DNA of 29,197 nt from JBOFCS01 sp051646185 (GCA_051646185.1 JBOFCS010000062.1:1-29197), one strand, 5' to 3'. Shown: positions 1 to 9,172, numbered from the stretch's first letter. Notes: generated from the sequence alone by a model not told the origin. Numbers and translations: made by a program.

Positions 1-561
1 CTATTTAATGATGATTTAGCAGTACTTGCCGACCCAGGACAGTGCGTACGCACCTACGGAACTCGTGAAGATTTTTTAATCGCTTCGGCTTGCCTCAACT
101 CAACGGTTTCCGGTTTAGTTTCTCGCACTGTCCTTAATGAGAAATATATTGGTCCGCAAGATTTTCATGGTGCCAAATTTTATACTGATCTTAGTATCCA
201 TGATCGGTCAAATACTCTGCTGGACACAGTAAGTAGACATTTCCCTGACGTACAGAGTAGTGTCGCTAGGGAAGTTTCCACCATCATGACCTCCGATCGT
301 CATCGGACTTGGGCAGGTTGGGCTGCAGTGGAAAATATTCAACAACAGTACGGGATTGAATCGGTAAACTTTATCAAACCTGGTGTTGGCGAAACTACCA
401 GAGTTTTATTACGGCGAGTGCCTTGGCGGATTTTAGTGCGCGATTTTGATGATCCACATCATGCTCATATCCGATTACTCGCCAAGGCTCGCGCCGTGCC
501 CATAGAACAAGTTGCTGATCTACCCTATTCCTGCATAGGTCTTATTAAGGCGGTTCAATGA
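1..561 (+). CDS. C-terminal part of a StiP-family cysteine protease / PELOTA-domain protein (partial at window start)
   Basis: The reading frame is open from the first base and ends at 559-561, so the N-terminus lies outside the window. The visible part holds SACLNSTVSGLVSRTVL and, further on, DFHGAKFY, which resemble the conserved C-terminal part of the StiP (formerly PRTase_1) family. The last ~60 residues, with LLRRVPWRILVRD and the ending LPYSCIGLIK, look like the PELOTA_1 RNA-binding domain often fused to StiP. From knowledge of the family, such proteins sit in the biosynthetic module that accompanies tellurium-resistance (ter) genes, together with ATP-grasp, aldolase-like and HAD proteins; the biochemical product is not established. 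The next gene, a HAD phosphatase, overlaps its stop by an ATGA junction, which fits that module. The family call rests on remembered motifs, not on a search. Confidence 0.7.
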   Translation, partial: LFNDDLAVLADPGQCVRTYGTREDFLIASACLNSTVSGLVSRTVLNEKYIGPQDFHGAKFYTDLSIHDRSNTLLDTVSRHFPDVQSSVAREVSTIMTSDRHRTWAGWAAVENIQQQYGIESVNFIKPGVGETTRVLLRRVPWRILVRDFDDPHHAHIRLLAKARAVPIEQVADLPYSCIGLIKAVQ

Positions 562-1361
562 CGACGGTAGTCGCTTCAGATCTTGATCGGACGTTAATTT
601 ACTCTTCAGCCGCATTACTGTTAAATACCTCAGATTCCACTGACCCGCAATTAAATTGCGTGGAGGTATATAACGGGAAACCGCTGTCTTTTATGATGCA
701 CACGGCAATGCTCCGGCTACAAGCATTACAACAAAGGGTCCCGGTGGTCCCGACTACTACCCGCACTGTAGCCCAGTATCAGCGGATCAATTTGCGCATT
801 GCTGTCCCCGAATACGCGATAACCAGCAATGGCGGCAACATCTTGCATCGCGGCATCGTTGATGCACAGTGGAATGCCGATATCCATCAGCAACTGGCTT
901 CAATGTCAGTTCCACTAGCAGAATTGGAAATAGAACTGGCTCGTAGAACCGATCCCTCCTGGGTGCTTACTTCACAAACAGCAGACAATCTTTTTAGCTA
1001 CTTGGTTGTTGATAGTGCAAGGATGCCCGTTGACTTTCTTGAGCAATGGCGACAATGGTGTCTCGAGCGTGGGTGGGTGGTCTCAATGCAGGGGCGAAAG
1101 ATTTATTCCATTCCCACATTTATCAGTAAATCGCATGCCATCAACGAAGTACTGCGCCGTCTGGGCGGTAGCAGGTTACTCTCTGCCGGTGATGGGTTAC
1201 TAGATGCCGACCTGTTGGAAACCGCAGATTTGGCCATTCGACCACAGCATGGCGAGCTTGAAGCATTACAGTTTTTTTGTCCAGGTTTAACTGTGACCTC
1301 AGCTACCGGGGTAGCCGCCGGCCAGGAAATTGTGCAGTGGTTTTGTGATCAGAGCAACTAG
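558..1361 (+). CDS. HAD-superfamily hydrolase (Cof-like phosphatase of the ter-associated module)
   Basis: A 267-residue HAD phosphatase. Motif I is VASDLDRTLIY at residues 5-15, with the nucleophile Asp and the acid/base Asp two residues later. Motif II is a threonine-rich stretch (VVPTTTRTVAQYQ, about 67-79). A lysine follows in the FISKSHA segment (about 189-195), and motif IV is LSAGDGLLDADLLE near 213-226, giving the metal-binding acidic residues. The middle region (100-180) is a cap domain. It would dephosphorylate a small phosphorylated metabolite in the cytosol; the substrate cannot be read from the sequence. The start ATG overlaps the stop of the StiP-like gene (ATGA), so the two are translationally coupled and probably act in one pathway. 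About 150 bases separate it from the next operon. Confidence 0.85.
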   Translation: MTTVVASDLDRTLIYSSAALLLNTSDSTDPQLNCVEVYNGKPLSFMMHTAMLRLQALQQRVPVVPTTTRTVAQYQRINLRIAVPEYAITSNGGNILHRGIVDAQWNADIHQQLASMSVPLAELEIELARRTDPSWVLTSQTADNLFSYLVVDSARMPVDFLEQWRQWCLERGWVVSMQGRKIYSIPTFISKSHAINEVLRRLGGSRLLSAGDGLLDADLLETADLAIRPQHGELEALQFFCPGLTVTSATGVAAGQEIVQWFCDQSN

Positions 1362-1399
1362 TTTTACCGTGTCTAGGCGCTAGCTGTGGACCAGGGGAT

Positions 1400-1427
1400 T
1401 TGCAGCTATAGTAAGCATCGGTATACA
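1400..1427 (+). promoter_or_regulatory. candidate promoter of the Pls/PosA operon
   Basis: TTGCAG at 1400-1405 and TATACA at 1422-1427 are separated by 16 bases and lie about 85 bases before the TTG start at 1513. This matches a sigma-A-like promoter reasonably well, but it was found by eye. Confidence 0.35.
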
Positions 1428-1512
1428 TCGATAAGCAGGCTGTTCACCAAACAGAAAGCTTGCTATGCGATAAACCTGATCGACCGCGTTACCCATAGAC
1501 AGGAAGCCTTGA

Positions 1513-4500
1513 TTGTCCGTCAGCATCGATGTCCCCACTGAGCTACTGCTGTCCCATAAAGCTCCCCCAGCACGAACTCTTCTTGATATTTTGCAGGCTA
1601 CGGCTCAGGCCTACCCCGATGCCTGTGCCATTGATGATGGAAATGTAACACTCAGCTATAGCGAACTTCTTGATGAGATTGAACTTGGGGTGCAATGGCT
1701 TAATTCCGCTGGCATTGGCCGGGGGGATCGAGTTGGCATCAGGATGCCCTCAGGTTCTTATTCCTTGTACGTTGCTATTTTGTCAACTCTTGCTGCTGGG
1801 GCTGCTTATGTTCCTGTTGATGCTGATGATCCCGAGGAACGGGCTGAGCTTGTTTTTGCCGAAGCCCAAGTAGCTGGCATCGTTACTGCCGAAGGATTGA
1901 CCGCTGGCAGCAAAGCGCCTGGCCGGGTGTTTGCGTCGTACCCAACCCCTCAAGACGATGCGTGGATCATCTTTACCTCCGGTTCCACTGGAACTCCCAA
2001 AGGTGTTGCTGTTACGCATCGTAATGCTGCAGCATTTGTTGATGCTGAGGCTCAAATTTTCTTACAGGATAATCCCATTGGAACAGAAGATCGGGTACTA
2101 GCTGGGTTATCCGTTGCTTTTGATGCTTCTTGTGAGGAAATGTGGTTGGCCTGGCGATCTGGAGCTTGTCTAGTGCCAGCTCCGCGTTCATTAGTTCGTA
2201 GCGGAATGGACTTGGGCCCCTGGTTAGTCCAGCGCAATGTCACTGTAGTTTCTACAGTCCCCACGCTAGCTGCACTCTGGCCAGCAGAGGCGTTAGAAGC
2301 AGTGCGCTTACTTATCTTTGGCGGCGAAGCCTGCCCCCCTGAGCTGGCCGAACGACTTGCGGTGGACGGCCGAGAAGTATGGAATACCTACGGTCCAACT
2401 GAAGCCACTGTTGTTGCCTGCGCTGCCCCTTTAACCGGACAAGGCCCGGTACGCATTGGGTTACCACTACCTGGTTGGGATCTAGCCGTAGTAGATGCGG
2501 CCGGAAACCCAGTAGCCGAGGGCGAGATAGGTGAACTTGTCATTGGTGGCGTCGGCTTAGCTCGCTACCTTGATAAGACCAAAGATGCTGAAAAATATGC
2601 TTCATTAAGCACTCTCGGGTGGGAGCGTGCCTATCGCAGTGGCGATCTAGTGCAGCTTGACCGCTCTGGATTGCTGTTTCAGGGGCGCGCTGACGACCAG
2701 GTTAAAGTTGGCGGTAGGCGTATCGAACTTGGCGAAGTTGATAATGCATTACAGAGTCTACCTGGAGTGAGCGGGGCTGCTGCAGCGGTCCGAAAAACTA
2801 CCAGTGGAACTTCCCTTCTTGTTGGCTATCTTGCCAGTACCGACCCACATTTTAATCTTGACTCAGCAAGAGAAATTCTGGCGCAACGACTTCCAGCTTC
2901 CTTAATACCTCGCTTAGTGTTAGTCGATGAACTTCCTACCCGAACTTCAGGGAAGGTTGATCGCGATGCATTACCGTGGCCACTACCGAGTTCTACCGAT
3001 AATTTTTTGTCAGGTTTAACAGGCACTGCAGCTTGGCTGGCTGACCAATGGACCTCAATTTTGGGTGCTCACATTGATAGTGAGGATGCAGATTTTTTTG
3101 CCAATGGTGGTGGGTCACTTGCCGCCGCTCAGTTAGTGACTGCTTTGCGTGAGCAATTCCCTGAAGTTACCGTCGCTCAGCTCTACGATCATCCCCGGCT
3201 CGGATCACTGGCTGAGTATCTTGATGAACTTGCGCCTATAGCTAAGAGTCAAACACGTACCGTTACTAACACCCCTCGAACAGCCCAGCTGATTCAACTT
3301 GCCCTTACCTTGCCATTGGCTACCCTCACCGGGATTCAGTGGGTGATCTGGTTGGCTTTGGCCAATAATGTGGCGAACCTGTTCACAGCATTGTCATGGA
3401 CTCCACAGGTTTCTTGGTGGTTTGTCGGCATTGGATCTGCCCTTTTTATTAGCCCACCCGGACGTATGCTTATTTCAGTGTGCGGGTCAAAGATTTTGTT
3501 AAAAAATGTTTCTCCCGGCATCTACCCTCGCGGTGGTTCACTGCATATGCGTGTCTGGATTGCTGAACGTTTATCTGAAGCTAGTGGAGCCTTAAACCTT
3601 GCTGGAGCGCCTTGGATGCTCTATTACGCACGGGCTTTGGGGGCAAAAGTTGGTAAAGATGTTGATTTGCACTCACTTCCGCCGGTTACTGGACTACTCA
3701 CTTTAGGTGACCGGTGTTCCATTGAACCTGAAGTTGATCTGTCTGGCCATTGGATTGACGGTGATCGCCTCATCATTGGTGATATTGAGGTAGCCGATGA
3801 TGCCACCATTGGGGCTCGTTCCACTTTACTGCCAGGGGCGCGAGTGGGTAAAGACGCCGATGTTGCTGCTGGTTCTGCTGTGACCGGCAAGGTAAAAAAT
3901 GGCCAGTATTGGACCGGTTCTCCGGCAACTAAATCTGGTAAAGCCAAGCACCCATGGCCTGATGACCGACCAGCACCAGCTAGTTATTGGGTGCCCTTTT
4001 ACGGTTTTACCTCTATTTTTCTTGGTGCATTGCCCCTGTTGTCACTTTCTTGGGGTTTATTCATTATTGGATGGTCGATACGAGATACGGCAAACTTATC
4101 TTCCGCTGTCATCACCGCCCTGGTGATGACTCCACTGGCAACATTGGTGGCTTTTATCGGGTATGCGGCACTGACTTTGCTCTGTGTTCGAGCCTTGTCA
4201 CTGGGTTTGACCGAGGGTTATCATCCGGTGCGAAGTCGAATCGGATGGCAGGTATGGGCTACCGAACGGTTACTCGATGCAGCACGCACTTACTTATTTC
4301 CGCTCTATGCAAGCCTTTTGACGCCAATGTGGATGAGATTACTCGGTGCCTCTATAGGCAAGAATACTGAAATTTCGACCACCCTCATGCTCCCCACCTT
4401 CACCACAGTTGCCGATGGTGCCTTCCTTGCCGATGACACTATGGTTGGTGGTTACGAACTTGGCGGAGGCTGGATGCATATTGGTGTTGCCAAAGTAGGT

Positions 4501-5403
4501 AAACGCGCGTTCTTAGGCAACTCGGGAATCACCCAACCAGGACGTACTGTCCCAAAAAATGGTCTTGTTGCCGTACTGTCAGCCACGCCCACAAAAGCTA
4601 AATCTGGATCTTCGTGGTTAGGAAGCCCCCCGGTACGTCTTCGTCGCGCTACCACAGATGGGGATTCTTCTCGTACATTTAATCCACCTTTGAAGCTCAA
4701 AGTTTCCAGAGCAGTGGTGGAAACTTGCCGCCTGATTCCGCTTTGTGTGACCTTCTTCATTGGCATTAGTGTGCTTCTTGCTTTGGAGTTTTTACTGCAA
4801 AGGTTTGGGATTCTTGGCGCTACGGTAGGTAGTGGCGTTGTGTTGTTGCTCGCAGGTGCGGTAGCTGGCACTATCACGATCGTTGCTAAATGGCTGCTAG
4901 TAGGCCGGATTGACTCAGTCGAGCATCCGCTCTGGAGCTCTTTTGTGTGGCGCAATGAGGTTGCTGATACTTTTGTTGAGACTGTGGCCGCACCTTGGTT
5001 CGCTCGAGCTGCTACCGGAACAGCGGTGCTGAATCTTTGGTTACGCGGTCTTGGTGCCACCATCGGAAAGGGAGTGTGGTGTGAAACATATTGGCTCCCA
5101 GAAGCAGATCTCGTAGTTCTTGGTGACGGAGCAACGGTCAACCGAGGTTGTGTCGTGCAGACTCACCTCTTCCATGATCGGATAATGAGCATGGATACCG
5201 TTATCCTAGAAGCCGGAGCGACACTGGGGCCACACTGCGTTGCTCTCCCTGCAGCAAAGATTGGTAAGGGGGCAACTGTTGGGCCGGCATCACTGGTGAT
5301 GCGTGGTGACACTGTACCTGATTCCTCTCGCTGGCAGGGGAATCCGATAGCACCGTGGAACGATAAATCACGACAGGAGGAGAATGAAAAAGTCAGCGGC
5401 TAA
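1513..5403 (+). CDS. Pls/PosA-family single-module non-ribosomal peptide synthetase with membrane beta-helix acyltransferase-like C-terminus
   Basis: A 1296-residue fusion. Residues 20-500 are an adenylation domain: core A3 IFTSGSTGTPKG near 153-165, A5 NTYGPTEAT near 291, A7 YRSGDL near 374, A8 VKVGGRRIELGEVD near 397, and A10 RTSGKVDRDAL near 477 with its catalytic Lys. Residues 510-575 are a carrier protein with GGGSL, whose Ser535 would receive phosphopantetheine. There is no condensation domain. The C-terminal 700 residues alternate transmembrane pairs with three hexapeptide-repeat (left-handed beta-helix) blocks near 709-795, 940-1015 and 1180-1275. This architecture is the Pls/PosA family, which includes epsilon-poly-lysine synthetase; the amino acid used here and the acceptor are unknown. 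The TTG start was chosen because AGGA at 1501-1504 is correctly placed and A-domain similarity starts soon after. It overlaps the M1 peptidase gene by 20 bases. Confidence 0.88.
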   Translation: MSVSIDVPTELLLSHKAPPARTLLDILQATAQAYPDACAIDDGNVTLSYSELLDEIELGVQWLNSAGIGRGDRVGIRMPSGSYSLYVAILSTLAAGAAYVPVDADDPEERAELVFAEAQVAGIVTAEGLTAGSKAPGRVFASYPTPQDDAWIIFTSGSTGTPKGVAVTHRNAAAFVDAEAQIFLQDNPIGTEDRVLAGLSVAFDASCEEMWLAWRSGACLVPAPRSLVRSGMDLGPWLVQRNVTVVSTVPTLAALWPAEALEAVRLLIFGGEACPPELAERLAVDGREVWNTYGPTEATVVACAAPLTGQGPVRIGLPLPGWDLAVVDAAGNPVAEGEIGELVIGGVGLARYLDKTKDAEKYASLSTLGWERAYRSGDLVQLDRSGLLFQGRADDQVKVGGRRIELGEVDNALQSLPGVSGAAAAVRKTTSGTSLLVGYLASTDPHFNLDSAREILAQRLPASLIPRLVLVDELPTRTSGKVDRDALPWPLPSSTDNFLSGLTGTAAWLADQWTSILGAHIDSEDADFFANGGGSLAAAQLVTALREQFPEVTVAQLYDHPRLGSLAEYLDELAPIAKSQTRTVTNTPRTAQLIQLALTLPLATLTGIQWVIWLALANNVANLFTALSWTPQVSWWFVGIGSALFISPPGRMLISVCGSKILLKNVSPGIYPRGGSLHMRVWIAERLSEASGALNLAGAPWMLYYARALGAKVGKDVDLHSLPPVTGLLTLGDRCSIEPEVDLSGHWIDGDRLIIGDIEVADDATIGARSTLLPGARVGKDADVAAGSAVTGKVKNGQYWTGSPATKSGKAKHPWPDDRPAPASYWVPFYGFTSIFLGALPLLSLSWGLFIIGWSIRDTANLSSAVITALVMTPLATLVAFIGYAALTLLCVRALSLGLTEGYHPVRSRIGWQVWATERLLDAARTYLFPLYASLLTPMWMRLLGASIGKNTEISTTLMLPTFTTVADGAFLADDTMVGGYELGGGWMHIGVAKVGKRAFLGNSGITQPGRTVPKNGLVAVLSATPTKAKSGSSWLGSPPVRLRRATTDGDSSRTFNPPLKLKVSRAVVETCRLIPLCVTFFIGISVLLALEFLLQRFGILGATVGSGVVLLLAGAVAGTITIVAKWLLVGRIDSVEHPLWSSFVWRNEVADTFVETVAAPWFARAATGTAVLNLWLRGLGATIGKGVWCETYWLPEADLVVLGDGATVNRGCVVQTHLFHDRIMSMDTVILEAGATLGPHCVALPAAKIGKGATVGPASLVMRGDTVPDSSRWQGNPIAPWNDKSRQEENEKVSG

Positions 5404-6748
5404 GGCTGTAGGCAAAACTGCCGTTGACGACTCCTCCGTTGTCATTGATCCCTACCTACCACAAAATGGCAATATAGGCTTTTGTATTTCTCATTATGAT
5501 CTTGACCTTGAATACAAGATGTCAAGCAATCGGCTTTCGGGGACTGCAATGATCACCAGCACTGCGGTGATAGAGCTATCGCATTTTAGTCTCGATTTTT
5601 CAACGGCGCTAAAGATTTCCAAAGTTATTGTCAATGGTGTTAGACCAGCAAAGTTCAGTCACGCTAAGGGCAAGTTGACGATCTGGTTATCTCAAGAACT
5701 CCACCCAGGCATGGGGTTACAGGTATTAGTGAAATATGCGGGAACTCCTCAACCTATTTCCGGAATATGGGGTGAGGTTGGTTTCGAGGAACTCACTGAG
5801 GGCGTTCTGGTGGCCAGCCAGCCGAATGGGGCCGCCTCCTGGTACCCCTGCAATGATCATCCCAGTTCCAAAGCTCAGTACCGTATTTCCATCACCACTG
5901 ATACTCCCTATCGTGCTATTGCCAACGGCAATTTGCTAGAACGTCGGGTACGTGCCGCCCAGACTACCTGGACCTACGAGCAATCTGAACCCATGTCTTC
6001 CTATCTGGCCACTCTGCAAATCGGTCGGTATGAGGTCCGGGATACTCCTAGTTCGTCAGTGCCGATGCATGCGATGGTCCCTGCCCGTTTACAGGAAAAC
6101 TTTACCCATGATTTTGCGAGACAACCACATATGATGGATGTCTTTGAAAAGCTTTTTGGTCCGTATCCTTTTCAGGATTATACGGTCGTTATCACTGATG
6201 ATGATTTAGATATTCCCATTGAAGCACAACGTATTTCTACTTTTGGCGCCAACCATTGCGATGGAAAGCGTGGGTCTGAACGTCTAGTTGCCCATGAGTT
6301 AGCCCATCAATGGTTTGGCAATAGTGTCACTGCCCGCCAGTGGAGCGATATTTGGCTTCACGAGGGTTTTGCCTGTTATGCTGAATGGCTCTGGTCGGAA
6401 AATTCCGGTGGACTTTCTTCGGATGAATTGGCTAATAAATACTGGAAAAAATTATCCACTGCAGCCCAAGATCTAATTATCCTTAATCCAGGCCCCGAGC
6501 ATATGTTTGATGATCGTCTCTACAAGCGTGGCGCACTCACGCTACATAATTTGCGAATCATCCTTGGAGATACCAATTTTTTTGCATTACTCCGTGAGTG
6601 GACTTTACAAAATCGCCATTCAACAGTTGTGACAAGAGATTTCACTGAATTAGCTGCACGCTTTAGCAGCACTTCATTACAACCACTATGGGATCAGTGG
6701 CTGGGCGAAGCAAAAGTTCCACCGCTACACGGGAAGCTGAGGCCGTGA
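5384..6748 (+). CDS. short M1-family zinc metallopeptidase (aminopeptidase N-like)
   Basis: A 454-residue M1 peptidase. The zinc site is HELAH at residues 304-308 followed by Glu327 in LHEGF, the classical HEXXH-X18-E spacing. The probable catalytic Tyr is in LYKRGALTL. The exopeptidase loop that reads GAMEN in classical M1 enzymes here reads IPIEAQ, so substrate selection may differ. The protein is about half the length of PepN and lacks the long C-terminal helical domain; compact forms like this occur in actinobacteria. No signal peptide is visible, so it is probably cytoplasmic. A strong GGAGGAG ribosome-binding site precedes the ATG, inside the end of the synthetase gene. Co-translation with a peptide-forming synthetase suggests it processes or recycles related amino-acyl material, but that link is inference. 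Confidence 0.9.
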   Translation: MKKSAAKAVGKTAVDDSSVVIDPYLPQNGNIGFCISHYDLDLEYKMSSNRLSGTAMITSTAVIELSHFSLDFSTALKISKVIVNGVRPAKFSHAKGKLTIWLSQELHPGMGLQVLVKYAGTPQPISGIWGEVGFEELTEGVLVASQPNGAASWYPCNDHPSSKAQYRISITTDTPYRAIANGNLLERRVRAAQTTWTYEQSEPMSSYLATLQIGRYEVRDTPSSSVPMHAMVPARLQENFTHDFARQPHMMDVFEKLFGPYPFQDYTVVITDDDLDIPIEAQRISTFGANHCDGKRGSERLVAHELAHQWFGNSVTARQWSDIWLHEGFACYAEWLWSENSGGLSSDELANKYWKKLSTAAQDLIILNPGPEHMFDDRLYKRGALTLHNLRIILGDTNFFALLREWTLQNRHSTVVTRDFTELAARFSSTSLQPLWDQWLGEAKVPPLHGKLRP

Positions 6749-7995
6749 CAACCCCACAAAGTCAGACAGATGGTGGGGCTGTCAAAAAGATTGCCGTGGC
6801 AACAGTTTTTTCGGCATTATCAGGATATTTGGTGCTTTTCCTGGCTGCCAAAAACTTGGGTCCAGCTGGTTATGTTGTGTTCTCAGTGTTTTGGGCTGCC
6901 TTTGGTTTTGCCACCGGAGCTGCGACCGGGCTTTTACAGGAGGCAACGCGTGCAGTGCGGGCCGGTCAAACAAGCCGAGCGACATCAGCTGCGGCCTTTC
7001 CTGTGCAGATCGGATTAGGTGTTGGCGTTGTTTCTTGCATGCTTGTGGCCGCTTCCAGCCCACTATGGACGCAACGTATTTTTTCGGTAAATCCTTGGCT
7101 GAGCGTGGCACTGCTATCTATGGGACTTTGTGGGTTTTGCACTCACACTTCCATCATGGGATCGCTGGCTGGGGTTGATCGCTGGAAGCAGTACAGCACG
7201 CTCATGGCTGTTGATGCTGGGTTCCGATTGGCAGTAGCCCTTGGCTCTGTGGTTTGTGGTTGGGCTATTGGTGGGTTTTTATGGGCAACGGTGGCCGGTT
7301 CCTTCAGTTGGCTTCTTGTCCTTATTTTTTCCGAGAAGACCCGCTCAACATTTCAGCTAAAAGCCGATGTAGATGTACTTGGCTACTTGCGCGGGGCGAT
7401 GCACACTGTGTCGGCTTCGGCCGCAAGTGCGGTGTTGATTATGGGTTTTCCAGTCCTACTTCGGATCACCTCTGCAGATTTAGATGCACAAGCAGGAGTC
7501 ATCATCTTGGCTGTTACTCTTACTCGCGCACCACTTTTGGTTCCTTTAACCACTTTCCAGGGTGCGGTAATCTCTTATTTTTTGGATCGCCCAAATAACA
7601 AATTGCATGCTCTACTCCTGCCCGGTGCAGGAATATTTACCATTGGCTCCCTGGGCATCATTGCGGCAGCAACTGTCGGGCCTTGGTTATTTCGCACTGC
7701 TTTTGGCGATCAGTATCAGAGCAGTCCAGCTTTGCTTGCCGGGCTCACCGTGGGCGCACTGCTCATTGCAGTACTCACCTTAACCAGTTCAGCTACTGTA
7801 GCCGCAGCCGAACATCGCTGGTATTCCGCAGGTTGGTGGGTAGCTACTACCGTTTCTTTGGTCATGCTTTTCTTGCCCTGGGCTGTGGAAATGCGAACTG
7901 TATCGGCGCTAACGGTGGGGCCAGCACTAGGGATTGTGGTGCATCTGTGGGTGCTATCGCGCACTTCAGCGGAACAGTCGGTTGTTCTGCGATAG
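6745..7995 (+). CDS. polytopic membrane protein, Wzx/MATE-like polysaccharide flippase
   Basis: A hydrophobic protein with roughly 12 transmembrane segments spread along about 416 residues, with short charged loops. The pattern (an early helix near GYLVLFLAAKNLGPAGYVVF, then repeated two-helix units and a paired C-terminal bundle) is that of polysaccharide biosynthesis / lipid-linked oligosaccharide flippases of the MOP superfamily. I placed the start at GTG 6745, which overlaps the TGA of the M1 gene (GTGA) and follows GGAAG; an in-frame ATG at 6688 would add 19 residues that lie inside the peptidase gene. With a GT2 transferase and a DUF2304 protein downstream, it would move a lipid-linked sugar or a synthetase product across the membrane. 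The substrate is unknown. Confidence 0.75.
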   Translation: MTTPQSQTDGGAVKKIAVATVFSALSGYLVLFLAAKNLGPAGYVVFSVFWAAFGFATGAATGLLQEATRAVRAGQTSRATSAAAFPVQIGLGVGVVSCMLVAASSPLWTQRIFSVNPWLSVALLSMGLCGFCTHTSIMGSLAGVDRWKQYSTLMAVDAGFRLAVALGSVVCGWAIGGFLWATVAGSFSWLLVLIFSEKTRSTFQLKADVDVLGYLRGAMHTVSASAASAVLIMGFPVLLRITSADLDAQAGVIILAVTLTRAPLLVPLTTFQGAVISYFLDRPNNKLHALLLPGAGIFTIGSLGIIAAATVGPWLFRTAFGDQYQSSPALLAGLTVGALLIAVLTLTSSATVAAAEHRWYSAGWWVATTVSLVMLFLPWAVEMRTVSALTVGPALGIVVHLWVLSRTSAEQSVVLR

Positions 7996-7998
7996 AAA

Positions 7999-8029
7999 GA
8001 TTCGGTACGGTACCTGGGCGCACCGAATC
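7999..8029. repeat. 8-bp inverted repeat between flippase and glycosyltransferase genes
   Basis: GATTCGGT at 7999-8006 pairs perfectly with ACCGAATC at 8022-8029, with a 15-base loop that contains GGTACC. No T-tract follows, so it is not a standard terminator. It could be a weak attenuator or a protein-binding site in front of the GTG start at 8083. Confidence 0.4.
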
Positions 8030-8082
8030 CTAAGTGCTAGATTGGCCGGGTAGGCAACACTCAACCACTGGGAGAAATAGAC

Positions 8083-8772
8083 GTGTCAGACAACGCAGGC
8101 GTCTGGCTTATTGTACCTGTTTTTAATGAGGGCCCGGTTATTGGTGATGTTGTTCGTGGTGCATTAAAAACTTTCCCGAATATCGTCTGTGTTGATGACG
8201 GGAGTAAAGACAACTCCGCTGCCAGCGCTGCCGAAGCAGGTGCCCATGTGGTACGCCATCCGGTGAATCTTGGGCAAGGCGCTGCCATTCAAACTGGGGT
8301 GGAATATGCCCGAAACCAGCGGGGTGCTCAATATTTTGTGACTTTCGATGCTGATGGGCAGCATCAGGTCAAGGATGTGGTGCAAATGTTATCTCGGCTG
8401 AAAACCGAGCCTCTGGACATCATTGTTGGCACCCGGTTTGCTGAAGGTAAAAGCGCTTCGGTGCCCCCATTTAAGCGGCTCGCTTTGCAGGTGATTGTCG
8501 CGCTGAGCCCTAAAACAAAGAAGCTTGGCCTATCAGACTCCCATAATGGATTACGGGTTTTTAACCGTACTGTTGGCGATAATTTGAACATCACCATGAA
8601 TGGCATGAGTCATGCTAGTGAGTTCATTTCCCTTATTGTGGAACATCATTGGCGGGTAGCAGAAGAACCGGTGGATATTTTGTATACCGAGTATTCGATG
8701 TCTAAAGGGCAATCGCTCATTAACGGGGTCAATATTATTTTTGATGGTTTGTTGCGGGGAAGGTTGCGCTGA
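8083..8772 (+). CDS. family 2 glycosyltransferase (polyprenyl-phosphate sugar transferase-like)
   Basis: A 229-residue GT-A fold enzyme. It begins with LIVPVFNEGPVIGDVV (residues 9-24), then CVDDGSKDNS, HPVNLGQGAAIQTG and the metal-binding FDADGQHQ near residue 90, the usual series for dolichyl- or polyprenyl-phosphate mannose/glucose synthases. There is no C-terminal transmembrane segment, so membrane association probably comes from its partner, the DUF2304 protein encoded next. It would transfer a sugar from a nucleotide sugar to a lipid carrier at the inner face of the membrane. The start is GTG with GGGAG about 10 bases upstream. Its TGA overlaps the next ATG. Confidence 0.88.
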   Translation: MSDNAGVWLIVPVFNEGPVIGDVVRGALKTFPNIVCVDDGSKDNSAASAAEAGAHVVRHPVNLGQGAAIQTGVEYARNQRGAQYFVTFDADGQHQVKDVVQMLSRLKTEPLDIIVGTRFAEGKSASVPPFKRLALQVIVALSPKTKKLGLSDSHNGLRVFNRTVGDNLNITMNGMSHASEFISLIVEHHWRVAEEPVDILYTEYSMSKGQSLINGVNIIFDGLLRGRLR

Positions 8773-9119
8773 TGCACTGGATTCAGGCTCTACTTATTAT
8801 TGCTGTGCTTGCGCTGCTGCTGTACCTACTGAGTTCTCGGGGCACAGCAAAAGCTCGGGCTGGGGTGAAAATCGGGTTTGTGGTTTTTGTGGTTTTGGGG
8901 ATTTATGCCATTTTGCGCCCCGATGACACCACTCGGTTAGCGCATTGGTTGGGAGTGGATCGGGGAACCGATCTCATGTTGTATGCACTCATCATTGCTT
9001 TTGGTTTTACCACGATCAGTACTTATCTGAGGTTTAAAGATATTGAGCTGCGCTATGCCCGGTTAGCTCGGGCGGTTGCGTTGATGAATGTGCATACCCC
9101 TAGCGATTCTGAGAACTAA
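8772..9119 (+). CDS. DUF2304-family small membrane protein
   Basis: A 115-residue protein with three hydrophobic segments (about 5-20, 34-48 and 68-86) followed by a short helical tail ending in SDSEN. Length, topology and position directly after a GT2 gene match DUF2304 proteins, which are regular partners of polyprenyl-phosphate glycosyltransferases and probably anchor or assist them. The ATG overlaps the stop of the glycosyltransferase (ATGA), so production of the two is coupled. It is the last gene of the envelope operon. Confidence 0.75.
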   Translation: MHWIQALLIIAVLALLLYLLSSRGTAKARAGVKIGFVVFVVLGIYAILRPDDTTRLAHWLGVDRGTDLMLYALIIAFGFTTISTYLRFKDIELRYARLARAVALMNVHTPSDSEN

Positions 9120-9172
9120 TTTGTCACTATTTTCCCTGTTCTAGCTGTTTTTGGCTGGGGTAAAAAACTTTT

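Noticed and set aside
4452..5141. 229-codon minus-strand open frame
   Set aside because: It lies wholly inside the synthetase gene, is rich in Pro/Ser/Thr/Arg without a motif, and has no ribosome-binding site; it is a shadow of the beta-helix coding sequence.
7254..8033. Plus-strand open frames of about 115 codons within and after the flippase gene
   Set aside because: They overlap the membrane protein in another frame, are Cys/Ser/Phe-rich, and carry no family motif; the flippase frame explains the region.
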